NCBI GenBank assembly: GCA_902767225.1
Contig: CACXGN010000020.1
Coordinates: 1-64,000 of the forward strand
Direction: 5' to 3'
Length of the DNA: 64,000 bases
Source: an uncultured Eubacteriales bacterium
Lineage (GTDB): Bacteria > Bacillota > Clostridia > Christensenellales > Borkfalkiaceae
In this document: one piece after another, positions 52,333-61,459 of the stretch
How the letters are laid out: every line of letters starts with the position of its first letter
Numbering within the stretch: the stretch's first letter is position 1
Program-made: the position numbers and the translations under genes
Notes under the pieces: model-generated
The model's input: the letters and a program-made list of their open reading frames with translations, nothing else
What the model was told of the DNA's origin: nothing
Databases searched by the model: none

Positions 52333-53036
52333 TGATATTCGATATTGCCGCATGCGAAGAAAAGATAGGCTACGTTTTTAAGGATAAAATGCTTTTAAGG
52401 CGTTGCTTTACACATTCTTCCTATGCATACGAAAACAATACCGAAGATAACGAACTGTTGGAGTTTTTCGGGGACGCAATTATTCAGTTTTTGGTAACCG
52501 AATATCTTTATAAGCACGTTTACGGCGACGAAGGGATCTTAACCGAAAACAGAAAGGCGATAGTTTCCAAAGATCCGCTGCTTAAAGCGGTAAAAAGACT
52601 TTCGCTTTACGAATACGTTTTGGTAGGAAACGGGCTTAAAGATAAACCCGCGGAAAACGAAAAGATGTATTCGAGTTTATACGAGGCTATAACTGCGGGG
52701 ATATATCTTGACGGCGGTATGGCGGCGGCTAAAAAATTCGTGACCGAAACGATAATTTCCGATTACGCGGAACATATAAAAAAACAAAAGGACGTTAAAA
52801 ACGAAGAAAAAGACGGAAAAAGTCTTTTACAAGAATACGTTCAGAAAAGAAAAATGGGTAGCGTTACATACGAAACGCTTTATAAAAAAGGGCCCGATCA
52901 TATGCCTGATTTCAGAGTGGCGGCGCTGCTCAACGGATCAAGGCTAGCAGAGGGCGACGGCGCCAGCAAGAAGGCTGCGGAGATGCAGGCGGCAAAGCGA
53001 GCGCTTGCAAAATTGATAAAACAGGGCGGTAATTAA
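52332..53036 (+). CDS. rnc: Ribonuclease III
   Basis: Cuts double-stranded RNA in rRNA processing and mRNA decay. 234 residues: catalytic domain with ELLEFFGDAII (the usual ERLEFLGDA; the Arg is Leu here but the metal-binding Glu and Asp remain) and EAITAGIYLDGG, then a dsRNA-binding domain (about 160-232) with LQEYVQ and GDGASKKAAEMQAAKRAL. It precedes smc by 1 base, the standard order. Confidence 0.95.
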   Translation: MIFDIAACEEKIGYVFKDKMLLRRCFTHSSYAYENNTEDNELLEFFGDAIIQFLVTEYLYKHVYGDEGILTENRKAIVSKDPLLKAVKRLSLYEYVLVGNGLKDKPAENEKMYSSLYEAITAGIYLDGGMAAAKKFVTETIISDYAEHIKKQKDVKNEEKDGKSLLQEYVQKRKMGSVTYETLYKKGPDHMPDFRVAALLNGSRLAEGDGASKKAAEMQAAKRALAKLIKQGGN

Positions 53037-53037
53037 A

Positions 53038-56000
53038 GTGAATTTTGAAAAAGTCGAAATGTATGGATTTAAGTCCTTTGCCGATAAAGCGGAAATAAAG
53101 TTCGGCAACGGGATTACTGCTATCGTAGGACCTAACGGGTGCGGCAAAAGTAACGTTGCCGACGCCGTGCGCTGGGTTCTCGGCGAACAGTCTGCAAAAA
53201 CCCTTAGGGGCAGCAGCATGCAAGACGTTATTTTTGCGGGAACGCAAGGTAGAAAATCTTTATCCTATTGCGAAGTGTCGCTGTTTTTCGACAACAGCAA
53301 CAAGATGTTTTCGCTCGACTATAACGAAGTTATAATCACGCGTAAACTTTTCCGTAGCGGCGAATCGGAATACTATATAAACCGTCAACCGGCAAGGCTT
53401 AAAGATATAGTCGACCTTTTGCACGAGTGCGGAATAGGTAAAGAAGGCTATACCATAATCGGACAAGGTAAAGTAGAAGAGATCATGTCCGCAAAGCCAG
53501 AAGACAGAAGACTTATATTCGAAGAAGCAACTGGTATCGCGAAGAATAAGACCAAGAAAAACGAAACCGAAAGAAAGTTAGAGCGCACGCACGAAAACCT
53601 TATAAGACTTTCGGATATACTTTCCGAAATAGAAAACCAACTTGTTCCGTTAGAGCGTCAGGCGAACAAGGCGAAAGAGTTCAACGAACTGTCCGAAGAA
53701 CTTAAATTCCACGAACTCAACACGTATATGGCAAAGGTAGACGGGGTTGAAACCGCGAAAAACAAGATAAGAACGAGAATAAACGGAATAGACGAACAGA
53801 CCGCCCTTAGAAATATCGAATTTGCCCAAACGCAGAGCGAATACGATAAGATAATGACGGAAAGTAAAGAAGCCGATCAAAAACTCCGCGATTATAACGA
53901 AGAACTTTTGACAAAGCGCGTCAAGATGGAAGAATCTTCGGGTATGTTCAAGGTATATAACGAAAAAATATCCGCACTTTTAAGCCAGATAGAGCGCGCG
54001 AAAGGGGATATTGAAACGAATATATCCATAATAAACGAAAGCCGTTCGGCAATTTCGGTCAACCGTGAAAAGATAATAGAAGACGAAAAGAAACTTAAAG
54101 ACCTTTTGCAAAAAGCCGATGCCGCCAGCAAAAAACTTTTATCGGTCAGCGAAAAAATAACGCTGGGCGAAGAACTTTCGGAAGCAAACCGCAAAAAGGT
54201 TATTGAATCCATCGAGTCGCTATCTGACTTTAAGGTCAATAAGGGCACGATGAGTATTGAAAAGAGCAACCTTTTGGAAAAGAAAGACGAACTTTTAGGT
54301 AGGCTTGACGAGTCTTCCGTTCGTAGGGATAAACTTTTTAACGAAAAGGAAAGTTGCGATAAAGAGATAGATAATCTCGACAGGTCGGTTTTCGATCTTA
54401 AAAACCAGATCGCCGAAAAGGAAAACGAAGTAAGGGAAGGCAACGAAAAAGTCGCTAAAACGGATAACGCCATTTTCTCTTTAAACTCGCTTGTCGCAAC
54501 CTTGCAAACGCGTGACGCATACTATAAAGAAGCCAAAGAAAACTACGAAGGGTATGCGCCCGCCGTTAAACTTCTGTTCGGCAGAGCAAAGCAAGACGCG
54601 GGTCTTAAAAGGCGCATAAAGGGCGTCGTCGCCGAACTTATCTCTTGCGATAAAAAGTTCGATATAGCGATAGAAACGTCGCTTGCGGCGGCTGCGCAAA
54701 ACGTGGTTACCGCAACTACTGACGACGCAAAATACCTTATCGCATACTTAAAAGAAAACAAACTCGGAAGACTTACTTTCCTTCCGATAGAATCGGTAAA
54801 ACCCAGAGAGCAGAGCAGTTTGGTTACGTCCGCGCTAAACGATACGGGCGCGCTCGGGGTTGCAAATAATATAGTCGCTTACGACGCACAGTTTGAAAAC
54901 GTTATTTCAAACCTTTTGGGCAATACTTTAATTGTCGATAATATCGATAACGCTACAAGGATCGCGAACAAGTATCACTTCGGCTTTAAGATAGTTACGC
55001 TTGACGGAGACGTTTTCTCTACGCAAGGCGCTATGACGGGCGGTTCAAGACGGCAAGATTCGGTCGGCGTGCTTTCAAACGACAGAAAGATAGAAGATAA
55101 CGCCGAACAGTTAAGGATCAAAAGAGCCGAAATGGATAAACTGAAAGGCGAAAAGGCAGCCCTTGAAAAGGAAAGGGACAAGGCGTTAGACGAACTTGGG
55201 TTATTAAACGAAATGTATAACGGAAAGCGCCAGCAGATTTTGCTTGCCCGTGAAAAACAGGCGACTTTAGAAAACGCGCTGTCCGAAATAGGAAAGAATA
55301 TCGAAAATTCTTCCGACCTTATCGAAGAAGTTGAAAAACGAATCGCCAAAATCGACCTTGAATACGAGGCTGTAAATTCCGGAAGTAAAAAACTCGAAGA
55401 GGCAAGAACGAGCGCCAAAGAATCGGCGGATAAGCAGCAGGCGGAGTATGACGCGCTTAGAAAAGTGCGTGACGAATTAAGCGAAGAAAACACCCGTTTG
55501 CAGGTCGCTATAACCGAACTTCGCGCGGGGATCGACTCTGCAAAAGACGAGTGCGAACGCCTAAAAACCGCCGTTTCCGACGCGGAAGAATCCAACGCGC
55601 GCCTATCTAAGAGCAACGAAAACGCAGAGTTCATTATCGAAAACTTCCGCAGAGAGCAAGAAAAAGTTTCACTCTCTAAAGAAGAACAGGATTACATTAA
55701 CGGTATAAGGGATAAGATAGACAATATCGAAAAGTATAAGATCGAACTATCCGAAAAGTTAGAGCATAACGCGGATAAGCGCCAAAGCCTTACCGACGAA
55801 CTGAACGCGCTGTCTGAGAAAAAGCACGCGGAAGAAATCGAACTTGCAAAAATTGACTCCGATTTAGAGCATTTGCAACAGTCCGTTTGGGAAGACTATC
55901 AGGAAACTTACGAAACCGCGCAGAAAGTCAGAGCGGAAGGATACGACGAGGCAAACGGCGTTGCCGAAATAAACAGAATAAGGAAAAAGCGCGCGTCTTT

Positions 56001-56628
56001 GGGCGCTATCAACGCCACCGCGATAGACGACTTTAAACTTTTGAAAGAAAGATACGACGAAAACCTTGTTCAAAAAGAAGATCTTGAAAAGGCGGAAGGC
56101 GATCTAAGGCAGGTTATAGACACATTAAAAGGCGAAATGTTAAAGCAATTCGACGAAGGGTTCAAAAAGATAAACGAAAACTTCCAAAAGATATTTAAAG
56201 AACTTTTCGGCGGCGGCAGAGCGATGTTAGAACTCGACTATACCGAAGTTGACGATAAGTTAGAAGCGGGCGTTGAAATAATCGCCGAACCCCCCGGAAA
56301 GAAACTTCAAAAACTATCACTTTTATCGGGCGGCGAAAAGGCGCTTACGGCAATAGCGATACTGTTCGCGATATTAAAACTCCGTCCTATGCCTTTCTGT
56401 ATTTTAGACGAAATCGAAGCGGCGCTCGACGAGGCGAACGTTGATAGGTTTGCAAGATACTTGCAAAAATTCTCGCAGGAAACGCAGTTTATCGTTATAA
56501 CGCACAGAAAACCGACTATGGAAATGGCTGACAGTTTATTCGGCGTAACCATGCAGGAAAAGGGCGTAAGCAAGATGGTTTCAGTCAAACTATCGGACGT
56601 TTCCGCTTTCGATAAAGACGCGTCTTAA
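53038..56628 (+). CDS. smc: Chromosome partition protein SMC
   Basis: Condensin ATPase that organises the chromosome. 1196 residues: Walker A VGPNGCGKSN near 33, coiled coil to about 490, hinge about 510-650 (GYAPAVKLLFG, GGSRRQDSVG), returning coiled coil, then signature LLSGGEKALTAIA and Walker B FCILDEIEAALDE near the C-terminus. The GTG start follows rnc directly. Confidence 0.97.
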   Translation: MNFEKVEMYGFKSFADKAEIKFGNGITAIVGPNGCGKSNVADAVRWVLGEQSAKTLRGSSMQDVIFAGTQGRKSLSYCEVSLFFDNSNKMFSLDYNEVIITRKLFRSGESEYYINRQPARLKDIVDLLHECGIGKEGYTIIGQGKVEEIMSAKPEDRRLIFEEATGIAKNKTKKNETERKLERTHENLIRLSDILSEIENQLVPLERQANKAKEFNELSEELKFHELNTYMAKVDGVETAKNKIRTRINGIDEQTALRNIEFAQTQSEYDKIMTESKEADQKLRDYNEELLTKRVKMEESSGMFKVYNEKISALLSQIERAKGDIETNISIINESRSAISVNREKIIEDEKKLKDLLQKADAASKKLLSVSEKITLGEELSEANRKKVIESIESLSDFKVNKGTMSIEKSNLLEKKDELLGRLDESSVRRDKLFNEKESCDKEIDNLDRSVFDLKNQIAEKENEVREGNEKVAKTDNAIFSLNSLVATLQTRDAYYKEAKENYEGYAPAVKLLFGRAKQDAGLKRRIKGVVAELISCDKKFDIAIETSLAAAAQNVVTATTDDAKYLIAYLKENKLGRLTFLPIESVKPREQSSLVTSALNDTGALGVANNIVAYDAQFENVISNLLGNTLIVDNIDNATRIANKYHFGFKIVTLDGDVFSTQGAMTGGSRRQDSVGVLSNDRKIEDNAEQLRIKRAEMDKLKGEKAALEKERDKALDELGLLNEMYNGKRQQILLAREKQATLENALSEIGKNIENSSDLIEEVEKRIAKIDLEYEAVNSGSKKLEEARTSAKESADKQQAEYDALRKVRDELSEENTRLQVAITELRAGIDSAKDECERLKTAVSDAEESNARLSKSNENAEFIIENFRREQEKVSLSKEEQDYINGIRDKIDNIEKYKIELSEKLEHNADKRQSLTDELNALSEKKHAEEIELAKIDSDLEHLQQSVWEDYQETYETAQKVRAEGYDEANGVAEINRIRKKRASLGAINATAIDDFKLLKERYDENLVQKEDLEKAEGDLRQVIDTLKGEMLKQFDEGFKKINENFQKIFKELFGGGRAMLELDYTEVDDKLEAGVEIIAEPPGKKLQKLSLLSGGEKALTAIAILFAILKLRPMPFCILDEIEAALDEANVDRFARYLQKFSQETQFIVITHRKPTMEMADSLFGVTMQEKGVSKMVSVKLSDVSAFDKDAS

Positions 56629-56639
56629 AAAGGATCATT

Positions 56640-57539
56640 ATGGGATTTTTCAGTAAACTAAAAAGCGTATTAAAGAAAACTTCGGACGGGCTTTCTAAAA
56701 AACTTACCGAACTTTTCGCAAAAAATAAACTCGGCGAAGAGTTTTACGAAGAACTGGAAGATATTTTGATTTCTTCCGACGTGTCGGTTAAAACCACTAT
56801 GGAAATAGTGGACGAAATAAGGGATACCGCAGTTAAAGAAAAGTGCAAAGATAAAGACTACGTTATAAATCTATTAAAAAACGAACTGTTCGAAACTTTG
56901 GACTATGCCGAAAAGCCCGAATTCAAAACTCCAGCCGTCATTATGGTTATCGGCGTAAACGGGGTGGGTAAAACCACCACGATAGGTAAACTTGCAAATA
57001 AGTTCACCAAAGAAAAAAAGAGCGTTACCATCGCCGCGGCGGATACCTTCCGTGCGGCTGCCGCAGACCAACTTTCCGTTTGGGCGGATAGGGCAAAGGT
57101 AAGAATAATAAAGCACGAAGAAGGGGCTGACGCTTCCGCCGTCGTTTTTGACGCGATCTCTTCCGCAAAAGCCAAAAATACCGACGTGGTTATTATCGAT
57201 ACCGCCGGCAGACTTCACGTTAAGGCTAACCTTATGGAAGAACTTAAAAAGATGGATAGGGTGGTTAAAAGAGAATATCCCGAAGCGAACTTTTATAAAC
57301 TTATCGTGCTTGACGCTACCACGGGGCAGAACGCTTATAACCAAGTGGAAGTTTTCAAAAACGCCGTTGGAATCGACGGAATAATTTTAACCAAACTCGA
57401 CGGCACGGCAAAAGGCGGGTTTATAATTTCGCTATCGTATGAACTCGAAGTTCCCGTGTTCTTCGTAGGCACAGGCGAAAAGATAGACGATATAGAAGAC
57501 TTTTCCGCAAAAGACTTCGTTGACGCTCTGTTCGAATAA
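56640..57539 (+). CDS. ftsY: Signal recognition particle receptor FtsY
   Basis: GTPase that docks the SRP-ribosome complex at the membrane. The 299 residues form only the NG domain, with no acidic A domain: GVNGVGKTTTIGKLA near 104, DTFRAAAADQL, DTAGRLH, and TKLDGTAKGG. The amphipathic N-terminus (MGFFSKLKSVLKK) probably binds membrane. In related genomes ylxM-ffh follows directly; here an accessory block is inserted. Confidence 0.96.
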   Translation: MGFFSKLKSVLKKTSDGLSKKLTELFAKNKLGEEFYEELEDILISSDVSVKTTMEIVDEIRDTAVKEKCKDKDYVINLLKNELFETLDYAEKPEFKTPAVIMVIGVNGVGKTTTIGKLANKFTKEKKSVTIAAADTFRAAAADQLSVWADRAKVRIIKHEEGADASAVVFDAISSAKAKNTDVVIIDTAGRLHVKANLMEELKKMDRVVKREYPEANFYKLIVLDATTGQNAYNQVEVFKNAVGIDGIILTKLDGTAKGGFIISLSYELEVPVFFVGTGEKIDDIEDFSAKDFVDALFE

Positions 57540-57578
57540 AATACTTTTAATACTAAAAGCATAATAATATTTAAATAT

Positions 57579-57617
57579 AAAACTTGCCCGAAAGGAAACC
57601 TTTCGGGCAAGTTTTTT
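57579..57617. terminator. Strong bidirectional terminator after ftsY
   Basis: AAAACTTGCCCGAAAGG pairs perfectly with its complement around AAA, with T runs on both sides. It ends smc-ftsY and the minus-strand repressor gene. Confidence 0.92.
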
Positions 57618-57840
57618 AATCTCTTCCTATAAGCGAATCAAGCGAAACGTCGTAAATTTCCGCAAGCTTAATAAAGATGGGAAGGCTCGGCAACGCCTTC
57701 ATCTGTTCGTATGCCTGATACGATTGATAGGTTATACCGAGTTTTTCGGCAACCTGTTTTTGAGTGTATCCGTATGTCTTTCTGTAATTTTTCAAATTCA
57801 ACGAAAAATTGAGAAGAAAATTTTCAATTATTTTATCCAT
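57616..57840 (-). CDS. Cro/CI-family (XRE) repressor
   Basis: 74 residues, one HTH_3 domain (GYTQKQVAEKLGITYQSYQAYE) with a 20-residue N-terminal helix. No sensor domain. There is no Shine-Dalgarno; TATAAT on the minus strand (57848-57853) ends 7 bases before the ATG, so the mRNA should be leaderless. It is divergent from the HTH-membrane protein and faces a 10-bp palindromic operator. Confidence 0.88.
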   Translation of the reverse strand: MDKIIENFLLNFSLNLKNYRKTYGYTQKQVAEKLGITYQSYQAYEQMKALPSLPIFIKLAEIYDVSLDSLIGRD

Positions 57841-57843
57841 TTA

Positions 57844-57872
57844 TTGTATTATAAATTTTTTTATGCTATAAT
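57844..57872 (+). promoter_or_regulatory. Plus-strand promoter of the accessory block
   Basis: TTGTAT (57844-57849), 17-base spacer, TATAAT (57867-57872). The start near 57879 falls in the left arm of the operator. The leader to 58027 is about 150 bases and contains another TATAAT near 57999 without a clear -35. Confidence 0.55.
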
Positions 57873-57876
57873 GTAT

Positions 57877-57901
57877 AAAATACAGTCTATAACTGTATTT
57901 T
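57877..57901. promoter_or_regulatory. Palindromic operator of the accessory block
   Basis: AAAATACAGT and ACTGTATTTT form a perfect 10-bp inverted repeat with a CTATA spacer. It covers the plus-strand start point and adjoins the minus-strand -35 region, so one bound repressor could control both divergent promoters. Confidence 0.7.
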
Positions 57902-58026
57902 GTGCAAAAACAGTAAAAAGTAAGCAAAAAACAACTTTTTTTCTATCAATTCAACCAACGGTTGTTAAAAAAATATTTTAATTTTCGCCGATTTTTTATA
58001 TAATGAAGAAAAAAAGGAGACGAAAA

Positions 58027-59001
58027 ATGTCAGAACTTGGAATTAATATTGCAAAGTTAAGAAAAGAAGCGCAAATGACGCAATCCGAACTCGGCGAAAA
58101 ATTAAGCATCTCGCCGCAAGCGGTTTCCAAATGGGAAAAGGGGATGTCTGAACCGGATACGGATACGCTTAAAAAGATTGCCAAACTATTTAACGTTTCG
58201 CTGGACGAACTTTTCGGGGTTGATGAAAACCCGAAAGAAGAGCAAAAAAGCGAAAGCGTGTCGGAAGAAAAAGAAGTCGCCGCGACGGCCGAAGCCCCAA
58301 AGCTTGATAGACAACCGTTAGCCTATTGCAGCGTATGTAAAAAACCTTTATATACTTTAAATGAAGTCGTCGAAGGAACGAAACAGGTAACCAACAATAA
58401 ACGCACTACAACCGTTCCTACCGGCGTTATATACTGTCAGGATTGTCATAGAGAAGATAATTTGCGTAGTATAGCGCATTATACCGAGCAAGCGTATATC
58501 GAAAAGAAAAAAAGCTATAACAAGAGCTGGACGGTTGCGAGTATTTCCGCAGGGTTCGTGCTTTTGCTTTTGATTATAATAGGCGTAGCAATAAAAGATT
58601 ACGTTTTCGCCTTTGCTGGCGGAATTGCGATCGCATACGTGGTTTTCGCAACGGTAGTGCAAGCCTACTGGGACGATACCGTTCTCGATATACTGTTGTT
58701 CTTCTCGCGGTCTTTTAATATGCCGGGCGTTATATTTACCTTGGATCTTGACGGAATTATTTGGCTTATCACCGTTAAAATAGGTTTGGCTATTTTATCC
58801 TTCTTGCTTTCCGCTTTCATCTTTATGATAGGGCTTGTTGTTGCGGGAGTTGTGGCTACGATATGTTTCCCGTTCAAAGTCGTTAGTTATTCAAAGAAAA
58901 TGAATGCAGAGAAAGGAAAATCAGACAAAGCAAAATCGGAATACGAAAATTTCAAAAAAGAAAGAGAAATTAAAAAACAAAAGGAGATAAACAATGCGTA
59001 A
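58027..59001 (+). CDS. XRE regulator fused to zinc ribbon and membrane domain
   Basis: 324 residues from the ATG after AAGGAGACGAAAA; an open frame starts 8 codons earlier. Residues 1-62 are an HTH_3 domain (MTQSELGEKLSISPQAVSKWE). A Glu-rich linker follows, then a zinc-ribbon pair YCSVC ... YCQDC (about 98-140), then four hydrophobic helices (about 160-300) and a Lys/Glu tail. It is probably a membrane-held DNA-binding protein. Its stop overlaps the lipoprotein start by 8 bases, so the two work together. Confidence 0.75.
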   Translation: MSELGINIAKLRKEAQMTQSELGEKLSISPQAVSKWEKGMSEPDTDTLKKIAKLFNVSLDELFGVDENPKEEQKSESVSEEKEVAATAEAPKLDRQPLAYCSVCKKPLYTLNEVVEGTKQVTNNKRTTTVPTGVIYCQDCHREDNLRSIAHYTEQAYIEKKKSYNKSWTVASISAGFVLLLLIIIGVAIKDYVFAFAGGIAIAYVVFATVVQAYWDDTVLDILLFFSRSFNMPGVIFTLDLDGIIWLITVKIGLAILSFLLSAFIFMIGLVVAGVVATICFPFKVVSYSKKMNAEKGKSDKAKSEYENFKKEREIKKQKEINNA

Positions 59002-61063
59002 ACTTTTAGCAATTTTATTCGTCTTATGTCTTACGGTATGCGTCAGTATGCTGTTTGCGTGCGGCGGAGACACCCCGAAAGATGGCGGCAATACCCCGCA
59101 AGACGGCGAAAACCAACAGGTCGATAACGGTCTTGAAAATTTCAGCGGCATAACTTTTGCAAACAAAGAAGTTACATACGACGGCACGGAACAAAGCGTC
59201 GAAGTGGCGGGAGAACTGCCGGACGGCGCGACCGTTACTTATACTGGTAATGACAAAACCGACGCGGGCACGTATAACGTTAAGGCGGTAGTAACTTGCG
59301 AAGGGTATAATCCTTTGACCTTAAACGCAACCCTTAAAATCAATAAGGCAAGTTACGATATGAGTGAAGCAAGTTGGAATTACTCGAACGAGTATACTTA
59401 CGACGGCGTGGAGAAAGTTATAGAAGTTTCCGGGCTTCCCGATGGCGTAACCGTAAAAGCATATTCAAACAACACGCAAACCAACGCCGGAAATTATTCG
59501 GCAAGCGTTACGTTTAATTATGACAACAAGAATTACAACGAGCCTACCGTCGCCGCTTGCACTTGGAGTATCGCAAAAGCCGAAATAACGGGTGTTGCTA
59601 TCGAAGACGATACCGTAGATTATGACGGAAACGAACACTCGCTTTCGATAATAGGGACTTTGCCGACGGGCGTTAGCGTAAGTTATAAATACAACGGAGC
59701 AACGGCAAGCGGTGTAATCGATATAAATAACTATACCGTTACGGTAACACTTTCCGGCGCTAACTATATTGAAAAGACTTTACAAGCGGTATTAAAGATA
59801 AGAAAAGCGCTTAACTTAAAAAATTTGGCGAGCACGATAGTCGCTTCTTTCGGTTCTGCACCCGACCCATGGCAATTTATTCCCGATACGCAAAAGAAAG
59901 ATCGAAAAATACTTAACTCCGCTATCGCATACGATTCGTTCGTAAGTGTTTCGTCTTTACCGAAAAACGGAATAGGCAAAGGGTTAAATGCGGTATATAC
60001 CGTTTTAGATCACAGCGAAACCGCTTTAACTTATGTGAATAAGTTGTATGCCGCGCTTACCGCGATAGGAAATATCTATCAAGAATATATAAATAAAAAC
60101 GAAGACAACTATGCGTCTTTTGAGGGAACGTATTCCGTGTTTGGATTTAAAATAGTTGTTTCGGACGAAAAGTATGAGATTTTGGCAAAGGCTTCCGGTT
60201 TCGCTATCGAAATGGTATACGATAAAACCGAAGAAAAGATAACCACGCGCGTAGACGTTGCCGATAAACTTGCCGCTAAATATATTGTTTCGGATAACTA
60301 TATGAGATTTGCGGTAAACGTGTTCGGGGTAGTCACTTCGGATATAGAGTTCGTTTCAAGCGAAACTAAAACTACCGGCGTTATTTATGAAACTACGGGC
60401 GTAGGAAGCGCAAGGCTTACCACTTCCGCCATTTTGGAAATTACCGATAAATACTTTAAGGTTATAGGCAATAAGGGTGATTTTATGGTTCCCGGTAAAG
60501 GCGTTAACGTCGAAGTATACAGCAATCAAACGGGCAACCTTATAGGAACGGAAGTTTTTGAAACGAATACTGCCGTAGATTACGAAACCGTATGGTTTAA
60601 TCTATATAATATTACGGGGATAAACACGATAAAAGCCGATATGGAAACCAAGAACGGTCAAAACCCGAATACCGTTTATATCAATAACAGTTCAACGGTT
60701 TTCGCGCAGAAGTTCAATACTAAGTTAGGTATCAAAACTTCCCGTCAATACGATATAGAATTTAAGAAGATGTATTTTTATATGGATACGGACTCTGACG
60801 GAAAACTCGAAAAAGTTGAACAACTTATTCCTATGCTTTTCGTTCAGGAAGCAAATCTTAATACTTATCTTTCGGATATGAAGAGCCTTAACGATTGTAT
60901 AACCGTATCGCCCGCAAACACCGTTTCGAGTTCGGATTTTAACACCGTTCTTTTAGCTTATGATACGTATTTAGCACCGTATCAGGAAATGAAGGAAGCG
61001 CTTACTTATGAGATCACGGTAGAATTTATCGGCACTAAAAACGCTTGGTTTACTGAAAATTAA
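58994..61063 (+). CDS. Large lipoprotein with MBG-type repeats
   Basis: 689 residues. Signal peptide with lipobox (LFACGG) puts the lipid-linked Cys at about residue 23. A Gly/Pro/Asp/Gln-rich spacer follows, then three MBG-type (bacterial Ig-like) repeats at about 50-115, 118-195 and 195-268, each with a V-(D/Y)-Y-D-G start and a xAGxY turn. Residues about 270-689 form a large unrecognised domain. It is exported and probably surface-anchored. The ribosome binding site is AAGGAG. Confidence 0.78.
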   Translation: MRKLLAILFVLCLTVCVSMLFACGGDTPKDGGNTPQDGENQQVDNGLENFSGITFANKEVTYDGTEQSVEVAGELPDGATVTYTGNDKTDAGTYNVKAVVTCEGYNPLTLNATLKINKASYDMSEASWNYSNEYTYDGVEKVIEVSGLPDGVTVKAYSNNTQTNAGNYSASVTFNYDNKNYNEPTVAACTWSIAKAEITGVAIEDDTVDYDGNEHSLSIIGTLPTGVSVSYKYNGATASGVIDINNYTVTVTLSGANYIEKTLQAVLKIRKALNLKNLASTIVASFGSAPDPWQFIPDTQKKDRKILNSAIAYDSFVSVSSLPKNGIGKGLNAVYTVLDHSETALTYVNKLYAALTAIGNIYQEYINKNEDNYASFEGTYSVFGFKIVVSDEKYEILAKASGFAIEMVYDKTEEKITTRVDVADKLAAKYIVSDNYMRFAVNVFGVVTSDIEFVSSETKTTGVIYETTGVGSARLTTSAILEITDKYFKVIGNKGDFMVPGKGVNVEVYSNQTGNLIGTEVFETNTAVDYETVWFNLYNITGINTIKADMETKNGQNPNTVYINNSSTVFAQKFNTKLGIKTSRQYDIEFKKMYFYMDTDSDGKLEKVEQLIPMLFVQEANLNTYLSDMKSLNDCITVSPANTVSSSDFNTVLLAYDTYLAPYQEMKEALTYEITVEFIGTKNAWFTEN

Positions 61064-61076
61064 AAAACATAATATA

Positions 61077-61094
61077 TCAAGCGAAAACGCTTGA
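61077..61094. other. Hairpin overlapping the ylxM -35 box
   Basis: TCAAGCG and CGCTTGA pair around AAAA. The right arm contains the first bases of the -35 box TTGACA. There is no T tract, so it is not a normal terminator; it may be a binding site or simply the end of the lipoprotein unit. Confidence 0.45.
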
Positions 61095-61119
61095 CAGGGG
61101 ATAAAAATACGTATATAAT
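61091..61119 (+). promoter_or_regulatory. Consensus promoter of ylxM-ffh-rpsP-khpA-rimM-trmD
   Basis: TTGACA (61091-61096), 17-base spacer, TATAAT (61114-61119): both boxes match consensus exactly. The start is predicted near 61126. Confidence 0.88.
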
Positions 61120-61124
61120 ATCAA

Positions 61125-61155
61125 GGTGTAAAGCAAAAACGCTTTGCACCTTTTT
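61125..61155 (+). promoter_or_regulatory. Terminator-like hairpin at the 5' end of the ylxM transcript
   Basis: GGTGTAAAGC and GCTTTGCACC pair (one G-T pair) around AAAAAC, followed by TTTTT. It begins at the predicted first transcribed bases and ends 8 bases before the ylxM ATG. It may stabilise the 5' end, attenuate, or terminate incoming transcription from the accessory block. Confidence 0.7.
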
Positions 61156-61162
61156 ATTCGGT

Positions 61163-61459
61163 ATGGAAAAAGATTTTGAGTATATTGAACTTTTTGAACT
61201 GTATAAGGAACTTTTGACCGAAAAGCAGAGAGAAATTTTTTCTTCTCACTATCTATACGACTTATCCTTATCTGAAATTGCGGAGCCGGACGGGTTTTCG
61301 CGCCAAAGCGTTTACGACGCGATAAAAAAGGTAAAAAGCAAACTGACGGAATACGAAACGAAACTCCGCCTTTACGAAAAGTTTTCCGCGCTAGATAGTC
61401 TTGCCGAAGAGCAAAGCGAAGACGTTAAAGCGCGAATCAGAGAAATAATAGGTAAATAA
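61163..61459 (+). CDS. ylxM: YlxM, SRP-associated HTH protein
   Basis: 98 residues from MEKDFEYIELFELYKELLTE; an open frame starting at 61091 runs through the promoter and is not the gene. The sigma-4-like helix-turn-helix (LTEKQREIFSSHYLYDLSLSEIA, SRQSVYDAIKK) is typical of YlxM, encoded before ffh in Bacillota and thought to act with the SRP. No good Shine-Dalgarno. It overlaps ffh by one base. Confidence 0.92.
   Translation: MEKDFEYIELFELYKELLTEKQREIFSSHYLYDLSLSEIAEPDGFSRQSVYDAIKKVKSKLTEYETKLRLYEKFSALDSLAEEQSEDVKARIREIIGK

Noticed and set aside
61091..61162. Longer start for ylxM
   Set aside because: The extension would be encoded by the promoter and hairpin region; the family N-terminus begins at 61163.
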